DNA of 64,000 bases from Adiantum capillus-veneris (Eukaryota; Streptophyta; Polypodiopsida; Polypodiales; Pteridaceae), in NCBI GenBank assembly GCA_014529385.2, contig CM043950.1, positions 73,500,435 through 73,564,434 on the forward strand, in the 5' to 3' direction. Made by a program: the position numbers and the translations under genes. Positions within the stretch are counted from its first letter, which is position 1. The number at the start of each line of letters is the position of its first letter. Shown piece after piece: positions 10,165 through 21,481 of the stretch. The notes under the pieces were generated by a model, which was not told the DNA's origin, did no database searches, and saw only the letters and a program-made list of their open reading frames with translations.

Positions 10165-11629
10165 TCATGTACCATTATAAAGCATCTTTTCCCAAGAGAG
10201 TGATTCAGAGTCCTTGACAAGCTCTTCATTGTTTGGCCCCTTGGAATTTTGGTTTGAGTTACACTCATGCTTCACAGAACAATACTTACATGAGATAGCT
10301 TCCTTTTGACAGATCTTTGGTAGATCCTTTGGTAAAAGGCGACTCAAATAAGGCTTTAAGCGATACACGTTTACCTTCCTGGAGTGCTCTTTCTTATTCA
10401 AGTCCATAAGTTAATAGTAACTTTAATTGAAAGCCTGCTTGACTATGTATGGCCCCTGCCATCTAGCTTCAAACTTAGCATCAAAACAATTATCGAGTCG
10501 ATTGTCATACCTTAGCACAAGATCTCCTTCATTGATGCCTTTGTCCTTCAGTTTCTTGTCAAGATTTTCCTTCGTCTGTGTGGCTTTCCTCTTGTAGTAC
10601 TCGTATGCTGCTTCTCTTTTTCACTCAAGCTCAGCTAAGGTACCTTCCATGCTTCTTGATCATCTTGTGCTGCTTTGCCATGAAGTCGCATTGTTGGAAT
10701 GTTGAGCTCAATTGGTTGTAAAGCCTCTTGACCATAAACGAGGTGAAATTGTGTAAACTCCGTGGCTTCCCTATATGTGGTTCGATACGCCCACAAGGCA
10801 CCATCCAAGAAGTCATCCCACAACTTTGTCTTGTTTTTCACCATCTTTCTAATGATGCCTGCAATGACACCATTAGCTTTTTCTACCAAACCATTTGGTT
10901 GGGGATAGTAGGGTACTATGATGATGTAGAATATGAAGTTCTTCACAGACTTCTATGAGCAAGCCCTTTCTAAACCCTGGACCATTATCAGAAACAATCT
11001 CCAAAGGTGTTCCAAATCTACAACAAATGTGAGTGTAGAAAAATTTCCTCACTGTCCTCTCATTTACCTTTGCCACACTTTGTTCTTCCACCCACCTAGT
11101 CATATAGTCTACAACCACTAGAATGTAGAGTTTACCATTTTTTGTCCTAGGGAGAGGACCCATAGCATGAATGCCCGACTTTTCAAAGGGTCCATTTGCA
11201 AGGACAATTTGCCTTGGACCATAAACCAATCTTCTATTCAAATTAATGACAATTGTGACAACGTTTACACCAAACGTTTACACCAACGTTTACAGACTTG
11301 GCCAAACATACCCCGCAAGCAAAATTTTCTTCACAGTTAACTCTTGGGAAAAATGACCACCACATGCCTCTTCATGCAAACCTTTTAGAATGGCTAGAAA
11401 TCTCCTTGATAGTTGGTACTCTTCTGCACACTTGATCCTTCCCTCTTTGATAGAGGGATCCTTCTAGGAAGAGATACGCGCTTGCCTTCTTCATGAGTCT
11501 CCTCTTCTGAGCCTTCGTGAATTCTTGTGGAAACTCACCCTCCAAAATGTATCTAATAATGGGAGTCCATGACTCCACTCCCTGGTATCTCGGTTTCTTG
11601 ACAGTTGCTGCCACCATGATGACCTGCAC
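10165..11629 (-). pseudogene. Element B: integrase (broken)
   Basis: Fragments in several frames match the element A integrase: the zinc region and HEEACGGHF-like block near 11340-11400, GIHAMGPLPRTKNGK (catalytic Asp changed to His), VSDNGPGFRKG, NGLVEKANGV, and the tail ending LSWEKMLYNGT at 10165. A 13-bp sequence (ACGTTTACACCA) is repeated in tandem near 11260-11300 within the zinc-site region. The Asp-to-His change and frameshifts show loss of function. Confidence 0.85.
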
Positions 11630-11639
11630 TTCTTTCTCA

Positions 11640-12060
11640 ACACATGTAACTACTTGCTATGCAAGTAAATCGGCATCTTCATTCTGTTTCCTAGGAATAT
11701 GATATAGTTACACTTCTTCAGATTGATTAGACAATCTACGAATGACATGAACTTTTGTCCTTAGGCTTTCATTCTTGCATGCCCAAATGCCTAAAATTTG
11801 CTTCACAATGAGAAGTGCATCCCCTTTTACCATGAGACGTTGTATACCTTGGCCAATGCATATCTCTAAACAATGAAGTAGTGTGTCATATTCTGCTTTA
11901 TTGTTGCTAGTTGAACCTGGTAGATTGACCTTCTCTTTCATGACCACCTCCCTGCTTGGGTTGAGAAACACTAGCCCTCCCCCTGCTTTTCATGTGGCTC
12001 GTCGAAAATCTCTATCAAAGAACAAGGTAAAAGCATTAGGAATACTTTTTGGTGGTGGCA
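11640..12060 (-). pseudogene. Element B: second RNase H (broken)
   Basis: Matches the extra RNase H of element A: FFDRDFRRAT (DGAF changed to DRDF), then after a frameshift NNKAEYDTLL and VKGDALLIVKQIL. The final motif near 11660 is in another frame and carries a stop where A has a glutamine codon. Confidence 0.8.
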
Positions 12061-13815
12061 ATGGTTGGGTCTTTAGTTCAGGCACCTTAATCTCCTTCTC
12101 ATATACCCTATAAGTAAGAATCCCTGCCAATTGTGCACGCACACTATCCTCTACCTTGAAAGAGTATTGGAACTCTTGCAACTCCATAATCCATTTTGAG
12201 ATTCTAGTACTAAGATTCATTTGAGGCAAGAACAAATTTCCTGCAGCGAGAATTACAAAAGGTTTTGGTAGTAGGTAGGATATAAAATTTCTCACCGCAA
12301 ACATGAGAGAAAGCATCATGAGTTCTGCCTCCGTGTAGCATTTCTCCAAAGCATTCATGACCCTACTAGCAAAGTAGATGGGTCGCATCCTGGTACTGTG
12401 GGGATCTTGTTGTAGCAACACAGCACCAATTGTTTCCCTTCCAACACTAGAGCTAACAAAGAATGTGTACTCCCAACAAGGAGGCATGAGTGTTGGTAGC
12501 TCCGACAAAATGACTTTAATGTCACAAAAGTACTCTTCAAGCTCATAAGACCATGCAAATTCTACTTGGTGTGTCAACTTTTCCAAAGGATGAAGCAACT
12601 CGGAAGCTAAGTGAATAAAGCGTGACATATACTTCACCTTTTGAATAAATGAGATGACTTCTTTGAGATTCTTGGGTGATGGGATCTCAATAAGAGCCTT
12701 TGCCTTTGAAGGATCCACCTCAATGCCTTTATAGGAGACCTTGTGACCAAGCAAGATCACATCATCCTCACCTAGTGACACTTGTCGGGGTTGAGTTGAC
12801 CTCCCATGTTGTAGAGCTTCTTTAAACCTTATTCTACCCTTTGTAGATGGAATGATTTTGAGCTATAAATGCAAAAATCATCAATAAAATCCCTAATGGA
12901 CTTTCCAAAGAATGCTTGAAACACCATGTTCATGAAGCGTTGGAAAGTTGCAGGAGCATTTGTCAGGCCAAACGGCATTAATCTAAAAGCATAACAACCC
13001 CAAGGAGTGATGAAGGTTGTTTTCAACTGATCTTCCAATGCGATACCTATTTGAAAGTAGCCCGAGTAGCCATCACACATAGTGTACTTCTCATGACCAG
13101 CTACCTCATTTAGTATCTCATCTTGAAATGGGAGGGGAAAGTGATCTCTTTTTGCTGCCTCATTGAGTGGACGATAATCCACATACACCCTCCACTTGCC
13201 ATTTTTCTTAGGATTGACAACAACGGGAGAGACCCACTTTGAATTCTCCACTCGATAAATGAAACCTGCTGCTAGAAGCTTTCTTACCTCCTTGAGTAAA
13301 GCCTGTTCCTTGATGACTCCTAGCGTTCGTAGCTTCTGAGCCTTAGGTGTGGACTTTGGATTCAACTCAATTTTTTGTTCAACAACATCTACTCCACGCA
13401 CATCGGTGTAGTGTTTAGAAAATTACCTAGGAAATTTCCTTAACACACCTTTGAGCTCCTCTCTTTCATCCTTTGTAAGTGTTGTAGATAACATACCTTC
13501 TAGCATTCTTTCATCTTCCACTTTTTGGTTCTCTTGGGAGCCTACCTCTTCGAAACATGGGCAAGAGGTCTCCTGGTTGTTTGGCTTAAACCTTACCCCC
13601 ATGACTTCAATGGAAGACTCCTCTTCAATAATGCTACCGCTACTTTCTCCTTCTGAAGTGCTATGGGTCCAGCCTTCCTCCGTCTCACTTTGAGATGATT
13701 CTTCATGGAGCTCCTCTTGGCGTTGCTCCTTCATGTCAAAGACAACCTTCTTATGATTGTCATTCCTGCAGATTAGCTTTCCACTCTCCCAATGCTGCAA
13801 AGCTCGCATTTTCAT
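12061..13815 (-). pseudogene. Element B: reverse transcriptase and first RNase H (broken)
   Basis: RT motifs match element A closely: KWRVYVDYRPLNEAAKRDH, DGYSGYFQIGIALED, MPFGLTNAPATFQ and FIDDFCIYSS (13401-12829). A frameshift follows, then LGHKVSYKGIEVDPSKAK and the RNase H block IGAVLLQQDPHSTRM with SRVMNALEKCYTEAELMML (12781-11990). Unlike A, the first RNase H stays open through its C-terminal part. An acidic linker of 130 codons lies upstream (13815-13423). Confidence 0.88.
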
Positions 13816-13829
13816 TAGCCATGGTCTCC

Positions 13830-14084
13830 CTAGGATAAATGGGTAACCGCCTTCTTAATGCCAAAGGCCTCCACAAAGACATCTTTACAAATGCCTACGC
13901 ACCTAGCCTTGCTATTGTTTTCCATTTTCACTTTGATTTTAGGTGTCTCATGGATGTGCATGCCTAGTCTTTGCATGAGTCCCTCTGTCATGATACAAAT
14001 TTGTGCAACCCCATCCACTAGACCTTTCCTAACCAATCTTCCTTTGATGTAACAATCTAGCACAGGTGTAATATCCTCATTCAT
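13830..14084 (-). pseudogene. Element B: protease fragment
   Basis: Starts MNEDITPVLDCYIKGRL and includes LVDGVAQICIM, where the active-site glycine of DGGA is Val. A deletion of about 34 bp relative to element A removes the part before the ILGRPWL block and shifts the frame. Confidence 0.8.
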
Positions 14085-14099
14085 TTCAGCATCTAAAAT

Positions 14100-14537
14100 T
14101 TTTACAACAGGAACACTCTCATTTCATACGTTGTTGAAAGTGGATCTTCCTACTAATTGCAACGTTTATTCTAATGTGTGGAGTGAAATGGAAGGGGAAA
14201 ACCTCTATTCCTAGGGCATTATCCATGGTCTATGCATGACCTAATGCTTAAAATAAAACAAAAATATAGACGTCCAAACTAAGGTCGTACCTAATGAGAG
14301 GCAAAATAAAGGGATTTACTGATGCGTTTATCTCTGCCAATTAAGGGGACCTAAAATTCTACGAATTACACGTTGAAATTGCAACTTGGTACTAACAATT
14401 ATGTGTACCTTTTTCCTTGCAATCGGAACGAAAGGATCATACAAATTCTCGTGATTCATGGAAACTACTTGACTATTCTAAAGATTGATCCTACACAAAA
14501 ACATACACAAGTTAGTTCCTCAGTGGAGGCACCAATT
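14100..14537 (-). other. Element B leader and primer-binding site; gag missing
   Basis: About 440 bp between the protease start and the 5' LTR, where gag (about 1.3 kb in element A) should be. No gag motif is visible. On the minus strand the sequence just inside the LTR end is AAT followed by TGGTGCCTCCACTG (14534-14521), placed like a primer-binding site. Element D has TGGTGCCCCCACGG in the same place. Confidence 0.65.
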
Positions 14538-14711
14538 TGAGGTGGTCCGGGGCGGGCAATAAGAAGAGTGGCCTCTAAGAACCCTTCTAGGCTCCCGTGT
14601 TGCTCAATTGGGTTAGGGTTGGAAAAAACAACAAACTCACACACAAACCTGCAACCTAACCCTACACAAATTTGGGGCACCATTTAGTTTTGGATGCAAA
14701 CTAGGACGCGT

Positions 14712-14714
<3 letters not shown>

Positions 14715-14790
<76 letters not shown>
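14715..14790. repeat. (GA)n microsatellite in element B 5' LTR
   Basis: About 76 bp of uninterrupted GA. It creates spurious Ser-Leu ORFs on the minus strand. Confidence 0.95.
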
Positions 14791-14793
<3 letters not shown>

Positions 14794-15293
14794 TGCTCGG
14801 GCTGCTTTGAAATGTATCTACAATGATCAAGAAAACACAATTATATATGTAAGAAAGAGAGAGAAGGGAGAGGGGGTGCTTGTTGCATTAATACCTTCCT
14901 ACAAATTTGTCATGACCAATCAAAGTGAGATTAGTATGTGTTCAACATATCTTGAGTAAACTACACCACAACACATCACAAGAAAAGCAACCCCAATCAC
15001 TGTCTTAAGGCTAGGGGAGTCCTCTCCACCTTGTCGCCGTCTTACAGTATGTGGGATTTATGGCTAAATTGATGACAACACCCAGAGACAAGCTATCAAG
15101 AACTTAAAGAAAACACCAAGACACTTACACATCATTGTTGTCCATTAGTTCACGTTGGAAGAGAGACAAAGTATCCAAGCTCAGTCCAAATCCACCCTCG
15201 TTGATTCAGCAAATGTTGGGCTTACACTAGTAGGAGAAATGATAGATTTCCTACTCTCAATTGAATGATCACTCTCTCTTACAATGTCAGAGC

Positions 15294-15427
15294 TCCCTTG
15301 CTAATCACCCCTAATACAATACATGCATATGCATAAGACAATGAGCTTCCACTCAAGAGATCCCTTGCTAATCACCCCTAATACAATACATGCATATGCA
15401 TAAGACAATGAGCTTCCACTCAAGAGC
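15294..15427. repeat. 67-bp tandem duplication in element B 5' LTR
   Basis: Two copies of a 67-bp unit beginning TCCCTTGCTAATCACCCC, at 15294-15360 and 15361-15427. The 3' LTR has one copy, so the duplication arose after insertion or during the last replication cycle. Confidence 0.9.
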
Positions 15428-17268
15428 TCCTTCTAGAGAGGTTGAGCTTGGCTTCTCAAGCTATAGCATAGTGCTCTTGCTTATGCCCCCCCCCTTTTGT
15501 GCTAGCTACACCCTCCTTTTATAGCAATTTTGAGGGCTAGGGTTACTCCTGGCTAGGGTTACTCCTCTAACCATGGTTGGGTTGGATTTTCAGCACTTAT
15601 CTAATTTCTTTTTATTGGAATTATCAAGAAGTTGGTGTGGATAGATGAAGAAGAGAGAGAGGAGAGAAGTGGAGGTGATAGGACTGTTCATAGTAGGTTA
15701 GTGTTAATAAATTAGTAGAGTTAGTATTTTTATTAATTTACAAATGGAATTGGATATTTACAATGGAAGTATCCATATAGTATACAAATAAGGAAGAAAA
15801 AACTCTTAGTAGAGGTAAGAAAATATGGATTTCTTACAATGTTGATGCTCCAAGTGTCTTGAGTAGGGTCAATTTTGACGCTTGTTGACGGTCCACTAGC
15901 TTTGACGGTACCTTTTTTCTCCACTCTTGACCTTCATTGAGAGCCAAGGTGAGTGAACATGAGTAATCAATCACCATGATGCTGTCTTTCAAGAGAAGAG
16001 GCTGAATTTTGTGGTTTTTTGATGGATATGGGTAATATGGATGAGGAAAAATGAGACTAGGTGGTCAATTTTGGAATGGAAGTGTGTGTAGGAGACATGA
16101 GTTCACCATGGTTTCTCTTATTCTTCAAGGTTAAGAAGAAGGTGAGTAGGGTGCAGAGAGGAGTGGTGAGAGAGGTGGGGATGATGAGTGGAGAAGTGTG
16201 TGTGAAAGAGGAAAATGATAAAGTGGAAGAGGGAGTGTGGCTGTATAGCATGGGCAAAACTGGGGTCCACCAATAAAATCATAGCTCACAGCTCGTAGCT
16301 TAAAAAAATATGAAAAACTTTAAGGTAAAAGTTCAGCCCACGAGCTACAACTTTTATTTGTATCACCTTTTCAAATTCGGGGAGCATGTGATCTTGAAAA
16401 ATTCAGCAAAACCGACTGTTTTTTTCCCACTTCACAAAGTCCTTGTGAGATCCTTCTTTGGATGATTCTTTTGAATACCTCCAAGAGTGAGCCCCCCATG
16501 GTGCATACATGCATTCCACATACCCTTGACCTTATTTGGTAGGTCTATAATTGGAGATATTGTTGAGATCATGATATAAGTGAATAGTACAACTAATAAA
16601 ATCAAATATTGAGGGGTCTAAAAAAAATATGTACATGTCAAATATAAATAATATAGGTGGAAAAAATATAAAGGGGTCAAAATAAATCTCTCTCATTATA
16701 AGTCTACCATAAATAAATGAATATTTTTGGTGGTCTAATTTATGAGAGTAATAGAGAATAGATGTAGGAAGGAAAAAATCACAATAGTGAAAAATATACA
16801 CATAAATAGAACTAGTTTTTTTTTATTTTTGTTGGGATGGAGTTACACCAAAAATAAGAGAAGCTTGAATGAAATTAATTTTATATGGAATAAAGAGTAT
16901 GCAAAATAATAAGAAAAAATGTGGTATTGGTGAGTCAATGTACATAGCATAAATAACACACCATAGGTAGAAATATTTAAATAAATATCAAAATAATTAT
17001 GAAAAATCCTTTTAGTTAGTCCCTATATACAATGAAATATTTACACATAAATGGGTCATAATATACTTATAATTTTTAATTTTTTTGGCTCAACTAGCCC
17101 AGTGACTGACTAGCTAATTGAGGGTTTATAAGAAGATATGGGAAAAGTCCCCTAACTCACACACACGTATATACAGTGAAAGGGTGAGGGTAATCACAGT
17201 GTTTAAGTGATTTGATAGGGTGAGGTAACTCGCTATGGAAATTACAGAGAGCCGAAAAACGGCTATCA

Positions 17269-17441
17269 ATATAAAGAAATACCAAAAGGGGCGCCAAGGT
17301 TGGGGGTCAATACTCTCTAGGGTGGAATTCTGCCACTCTGTGTCGCATGTCCATTCTCTCTCTCAGTTCGGTTGTTATTGAAGTGCTAAAAGTTTGTTCA
17401 GCAGTTCTTTTCTGTTGGCAAGTGGTTCCCGTCTTGTGACA
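17269..17441 (+). repeat. Element C 5' LTR, right part
   Basis: Matches 30880-31052 and ends CTTGTGACA, directly followed by A and the primer-binding site. The left part of this LTR is split by elements A and B (see 7432-7544) and otherwise lies outside the window. Confidence 0.88.
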
Positions 17442-17442
17442 A

Positions 17443-17453
17443 TGGTATCAGAG
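17443..17453 (+). promoter_or_regulatory. Element C primer-binding site (initiator tRNA-Met)
   Basis: TGGTATCAGAG, the common plant retrotransposon sequence complementary to the 3' end of initiator tRNA-Met, starts one base after the LTR end. Confidence 0.9.
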
Positions 17454-18282
17454 TATCAGGCGTGTGCTTTTCTAAAGCATACCGGTCCTACAAAAGAGGA
17501 GACAGAGCTATTGGATTTTTATTTGAGGTATCTTTGGCCTCTATCCCGAATTATTAGCCACTCCCACCCTTACTTCATCACGCATCGGGCGCGCTCCCAT
17601 CTTCACCGCTCAACTCTTACAGGGTGTAAGCCATTAAGATCACTTGCAAGAGAAGGATCTAAGATTTGTTTTGAGCTGCGGTTTTTCTCAGAGATAGTAG
17701 TACCATGCAGATATTGATAGATACCAAGCAGCATACTCCAAGTACTTTGCAAGATTTCTAGAAAATTTTTGCCCGAAGTTATATGGTTTTTGACATCTTC
17801 CTTTGGAGTGCAACTTTTGGCAAAGTGGGGTATCCTGAAATGCTTGCCATGGAAACCCTACCAGATTATAACTTGAAATTTCTTGACATCTACCAATAGA
17901 TGTCTCTTCACAAGCAGATGACCTTGAAGGTTTAGTGTGATTGCTATCTTGGGACTACCGTCGTCGCTGCCAAAGAAACATTGTTTGTCCAAGAGCTGAT
18001 GGACCATGTTGTGCTTGGCCACAACCTTATGGAATGAACCTAACCCTATTTTTTGGTGCAAGTTTTAGGATGGAAAGTCAATCGACTTTCGGAGCTCGAT
18101 TGATTTTGAGATTGCTTTTTTAGTTTAAAATCTGTTTGAGAACTTGTTTGGAGATCGTGTTTGTTTGAAATGGATGGTATCTATTTTGGACCTGTTTTGG
18201 TTCCGATTTGGTTTGTTTGACTCTGGTCTTGACTCTGGTCTTAACACTGATTTCATTGATTGGTGATTTTACTCCCGGGTGG

Positions 18283-18470
18283 AGAAGTGAGAAATACTGT
18301 TTTGGTATTGTTTGAACGTCGAAACGATGCAGGCCGATGCCTGGGTAGCGTTTGTTGTATGTTTGAAAACCTCCGAACAACGCAAGCCGATGCTTAGGGA
18401 GTGTTTGGTTGTATGATTGAACCTCTAAGCGATGCAAACTGCGGTTTGGGGAGCGTTTGGTTGTACAGTC
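18283..18470. repeat. Degenerate ~58-bp tandem repeats in element C
   Basis: Three diverged units share a GATGCAxxCCGATGC core and GGGxAGxGTTTGGTTGTATG (near 18330, 18385 and 18430). They are part of the internal region of C. Confidence 0.7.
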
Positions 18471-18764
18471 CTTTGAGCTCTTGGCCCATACCTTTTTAGG
18501 TTATTTGCAGGGGGAGTGATGAGGTAGTCGTTGAGTAGCTTCATACCGTAGACCGTTTGTCTCAGGGGAGTGCTCAATGACAATGTTTGTTGTGTCTTGT
18601 AGCATGCATATGTAAGCATTTGTGCTGCATTGTGATGTGTCAATTACTGAATATTCCTAATTGGATGAGATATCCTGGGTATGTAATTTTAGTGCATCAA
18701 GACACCCGTGGAAGATCAATATGGTCTAGGTGTGATGGATAATTTTCCGATCTGGACAAAAGGA

Positions 18765-18900
18765 AAAGATAACTCCTTGATCAAAAGAGCAGAAAGGAGA
18801 AGCTAACTCCTTGATCGAAACAACCGAAAGGAGAAGCTTACTCCTTGATCAAAAGAGGAGAAAGGAGAAGCTCACTCCTTAATAAAAAGAGCAAACAGAT
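18765..18900. repeat. ~33-bp tandem repeats in element C
   Basis: Four units built on AAAGGAGAAGCTNACTCCTTGATC. Each contains an imperfect inverted pair (AAGGAG / CTCCTT), so each unit could fold as a small hairpin. Confidence 0.8.
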
Positions 18901-18958
18901 TGTCCCTCAGAATGTCCCTAGGAAATTTTTGAGCTAACTTGAGTTGTTTTGCACATAT

Positions 18959-19034
18959 GCTGTAATTGCGGACGATTACTCTCTTTCAAGAAGGGGCTGT
19001 AATCGCGGACGATTACTCTCTTTCAAGAAGGGGA
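18959..19034. repeat. 37-bp tandem duplication ending in the C polypurine tract
   Basis: TGTAATYGCGGACGATTACT followed by CTCTTTCAAGAAGGGG occurs twice in a row. The second copy provides the polypurine tract of the element, so the tract itself is duplicated. Confidence 0.85.
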
Positions 19035-19036
19035 GA

Positions 19037-19180
19037 TGTAACAAACTACTGATGTTGGTTCAATGAAAGCTGGTCGAAGCTAAGAGATGGTCTATGCCAC
19101 GCAAAGGCGGAAGTCAAGTGCAATGCAGAAGGTTAGGGCAGGTGCCAGGACCTGGGCAGCCAAAGGATAGCGGGAATGTA
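19037..19180 (+). repeat. Element C 3' LTR, left part
   Basis: Starts TGTAACAAACTACTG directly after the polypurine tract. It is cut at about 19180 by element D and resumes at 30466. The whole C LTR is estimated at about 725 bp. Confidence 0.7.
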
Positions 19181-21403
19181 TGCTTAAAGCGGCTTTTTAG
19201 GCCAAAAGTGTTGTAGGATAGTCCAGACAGGATGGCAGATCAAGGTGTCCGTAATGCTAAATCTGTGTCTTAGAATGTAGTGTTTAGTGTGCTCTAGAAG
19301 CCGGTCCGGACGGCTCGTCAAACGAAGCCCCAGTGCTTTAAGATATTGCAGTTTAAAGGAAGAGTGTGTAGCAAATCCTGACGGATAGGGCAGCTCGGGA
19401 CAGGTGGCTCGGGCTGATGTCAATATATACATGTGTAGTGCTCGAGTTACGGAGCACGCCTGTCTTTTCGGAATGCGAATCAAAGCTCTGGATAGAAAGT
19501 TAAGATCAATTGAATTTTTTCCAGGGGCCGGGTTTGGGCCACTTGACCGCATCGATGGATGAGCCATTTGGCATCTTTTGGGCCTCACCAAAGTTTGCGG
19601 TGAGGGTATGCACTATGTGGAGCTGGTCGTAGTCGACGGCGTTTGAATGTGAGGTCGGAGCGCAGAGAAGTGATCAATCAAAACTGGCAATGGATAGTGC
19701 AAAGGTAGCTACGAATAATTTTCCCATTTTTGGCCGCCTCAAATAGGGAGCTCAGAAAAGTCCGAAAGTAATGGCGTATGCACGGCCTGGGGCTGACCTA
19801 ATGAGGATCCGACCCGGCTTGAGGATATGAAATTCCGACTATCTGGCAGATTATAGAGACCGGGGTAAGAGAGGGAGAAAGGGGGGGGGGGGGGGTATTT
19901 AATGGAAGTGGTGAGCTTTTTATTTTAAAAAAAACCTTGGAGGCCATTGGAGGGGGGGGCCACAGAGCTGCCACATGGCGTAGGAATGCTCCCACATGCG
20001 GTGTCAAAGCAAGAGATGTCGGGCTATATCACCTGGGCTGCGAGCCCCAAAATGAACACACAAGAGAGAGAGAGAGAGAGGGGAGCTCTCCCTCCTGTTG
20101 GCTATGGCGCGAGCGCAGGCGGCGCTGCGCAGGAATCGTGGCGTATTTGGGCTGGGTGGGGCGGCGCAGTGGCGGGTGCCCGCAAGTGAGCGAAGATCGA
20201 CGATTGGGCTGTGATGACATAGCATGGCCGCCGAAGAGGGGGTCGTTCCCGAGGGCCATAGGCCCTCCTTTTTGAAGGAAAGAGGGAGAATGCATCAGAG
20301 ACATCGCTAATGCCCCCCTCCTCAGTGCATAGTTAAGGGGTGCTTTCTGCTGAGGTGTGGAGAGGCCCGAATTCGGCCGGGGAATCAGGTGCAAAAGAGG
20401 AGGGTCCCATGCCACGGGCAGTAGGCAAAGAGAAAGGAGGGGAGTGAGCCAGGAGGCCGCCAAGTGGGCAAAGCAAAAGCAAGGGCAAAGTGAAGGCCAA
20501 ATGGACCAAAGAGCAAGGGTCAGCATGAGACAAGCCAAGGCAAGAGCAAAGGTAAGGATGGGCCAAGTGAAAAGAGGGTGCAAAGGAGGAGTCGGATAAA
20601 GAGAGGGAGAGAGTCAAATTCAAGTCAATAGAGCAGTGCAAGGTTGAGGCCAAAAAGGGGTAAAAAATGAAAGATAAAAATTAAAAAATGGAAAAAGAGA
20701 AGGGGCAATAGCGACATCGCTATTCCCTTCCCCCCCCCCCCCCCCAAGAGCAAAAGAGAGAAGAAGAGAGCGGATAGAGCAAGGCAATGCCCCCTTTCCC
20801 AAAAAATGCCAATTCAAGGTGCCAAGTGGACCAATTAAAATGTAAATTCCAAAATAAGAGGCACCCCCTATAAAAGTTAAAAATGGATCAAATGAAGGGG
20901 CTTTTTTACCGGCTTTGTGGCTTTCTGTATGCTGTTTGAAGCGTGCAAAGTGGAGTTCTCTAGCAAGCTAGCCCCTTTGTAACTTTTGCTTGAAAATGGC
21001 CATGGTGATGGATATGCAAGCCGGTGTATATGTTTTTTGAAGTGCAATCAAGCCACAGTTACCTGCCGCGCTATTGTTTCCCCTTCCCCCCTTCTCTTTC
21101 TCCTGCTTTCATGGTTCTCCTCGGTGCCAGTTCTGTGGATGTGTGTGCCCCCCGGATCTATGGTTTTTTGTGTGAGAGAGTGAGATTGAGTGGTTGTGTC
21201 TGTGTGTAAGGGTAGAGATACGCAGTGGTAGTAGGAGTGCCTTGTGTGGTGGATTTGTGGAGTGTGTGAGAAGGCGGTGGTGTGCTAGTGCAAAGTGTTT
21301 CTTTGAAGGTGTTTGCCGAGAGGATAGGGGTACTGTGGATACCCTGAGCTATAGAGAGGGCTTTGTGTTGGTGTCGGGCGTGTTCCCCCATTCCCCCTCT
21401 CCA
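19181..21403 (+). repeat. Element D 5' LTR
   Basis: Positions 19311-21403 match 28399-30465 closely. The exact left edge is inferred from the probable target duplication and a TG at 19181. The LTR ends CCCCCTCTCCA, five bases before the primer-binding site. It contains G and C homopolymers (about 19887 and 20734), a GA run (about 20063-20080) and two hairpin-plus-C-tract modules. Its ORFs (such as 20029-20583 reverse) are low-complexity and not supported as genes. Confidence 0.8.
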
Positions 21404-21408
21404 TCTTC

Positions 21409-21426
21409 TGGTGCCCCCACGGAGGA
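21409..21426 (+). promoter_or_regulatory. Element D primer-binding site
   Basis: TGGTGCCCCCACGGAGGA lies five bases after the LTR end. It begins with the TGG expected opposite a tRNA CCA end. It differs from the tRNA-Met type and resembles the site of element B (TGGTGCCTCCACTGAGGA). The tRNA cannot be named from the sequence alone. Confidence 0.65.
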
Positions 21427-21481
21427 GCACACTGATTGCTCCCATTTAATTGAAAAGAAGCGGTTTTTCGTGTTGGAAGTC

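Larger units (their letters stand above)
7545..17268 (-). mobile_element. Ty3/gypsy element B (Tat-like, both LTRs, no gag)
   Basis: A complete insertion of 9.7 kb. LTRs at 7545-10139 and 14538-17268 begin TGATAGCC and end TCA on the minus strand. The flanks carry the target duplication ATAT (or AATAT, depending on one shared base) at 7541-7544 and 17269-17272. The empty site can be read in the C 3' LTR near 30882. The internal part has polypurine tract, integrase, second RNase H, RNase H, RT, protease and a primer-binding site, but no gag. Each coding block has frameshifts. Confidence 0.9.
14538..17268 (-). repeat. Element B 5' LTR
   Basis: A 2.7 kb LTR matching 7545-10139. It differs by a longer GA run, a 67-bp tandem duplication at 15294-15427, a 16-bp duplication near 15535-15560, and small indels. 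Divergence between the two LTRs is visible but modest, which argues for a moderately old insertion. Confidence 0.9.
17442..19036 (+). mobile_element. Element C internal region (short, non-autonomous)
   Basis: Only about 1.6 kb lie between the primer-binding site and the polypurine tract AAGAAGGGGAGA (19025-19036). No RT, integrase or gag motif is visible. A stretch at about 17703-18040 reads as a protein-like frame with few stops (LEVEL near MQILIDTKQHTPS and LFVQELMDHVVLGH) but is not recognised. The rest holds three tandem arrays. C therefore looks like a non-autonomous LTR element that depended on enzymes from elsewhere. Confidence 0.65.

Noticed and set aside
20004-20653. Several overlapping ORFs of up to 184 codons in the D LTR (also 28985-29930)
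   Set aside because: They lie within an LTR, differ between the two LTR copies by frameshifts, and show no domain.
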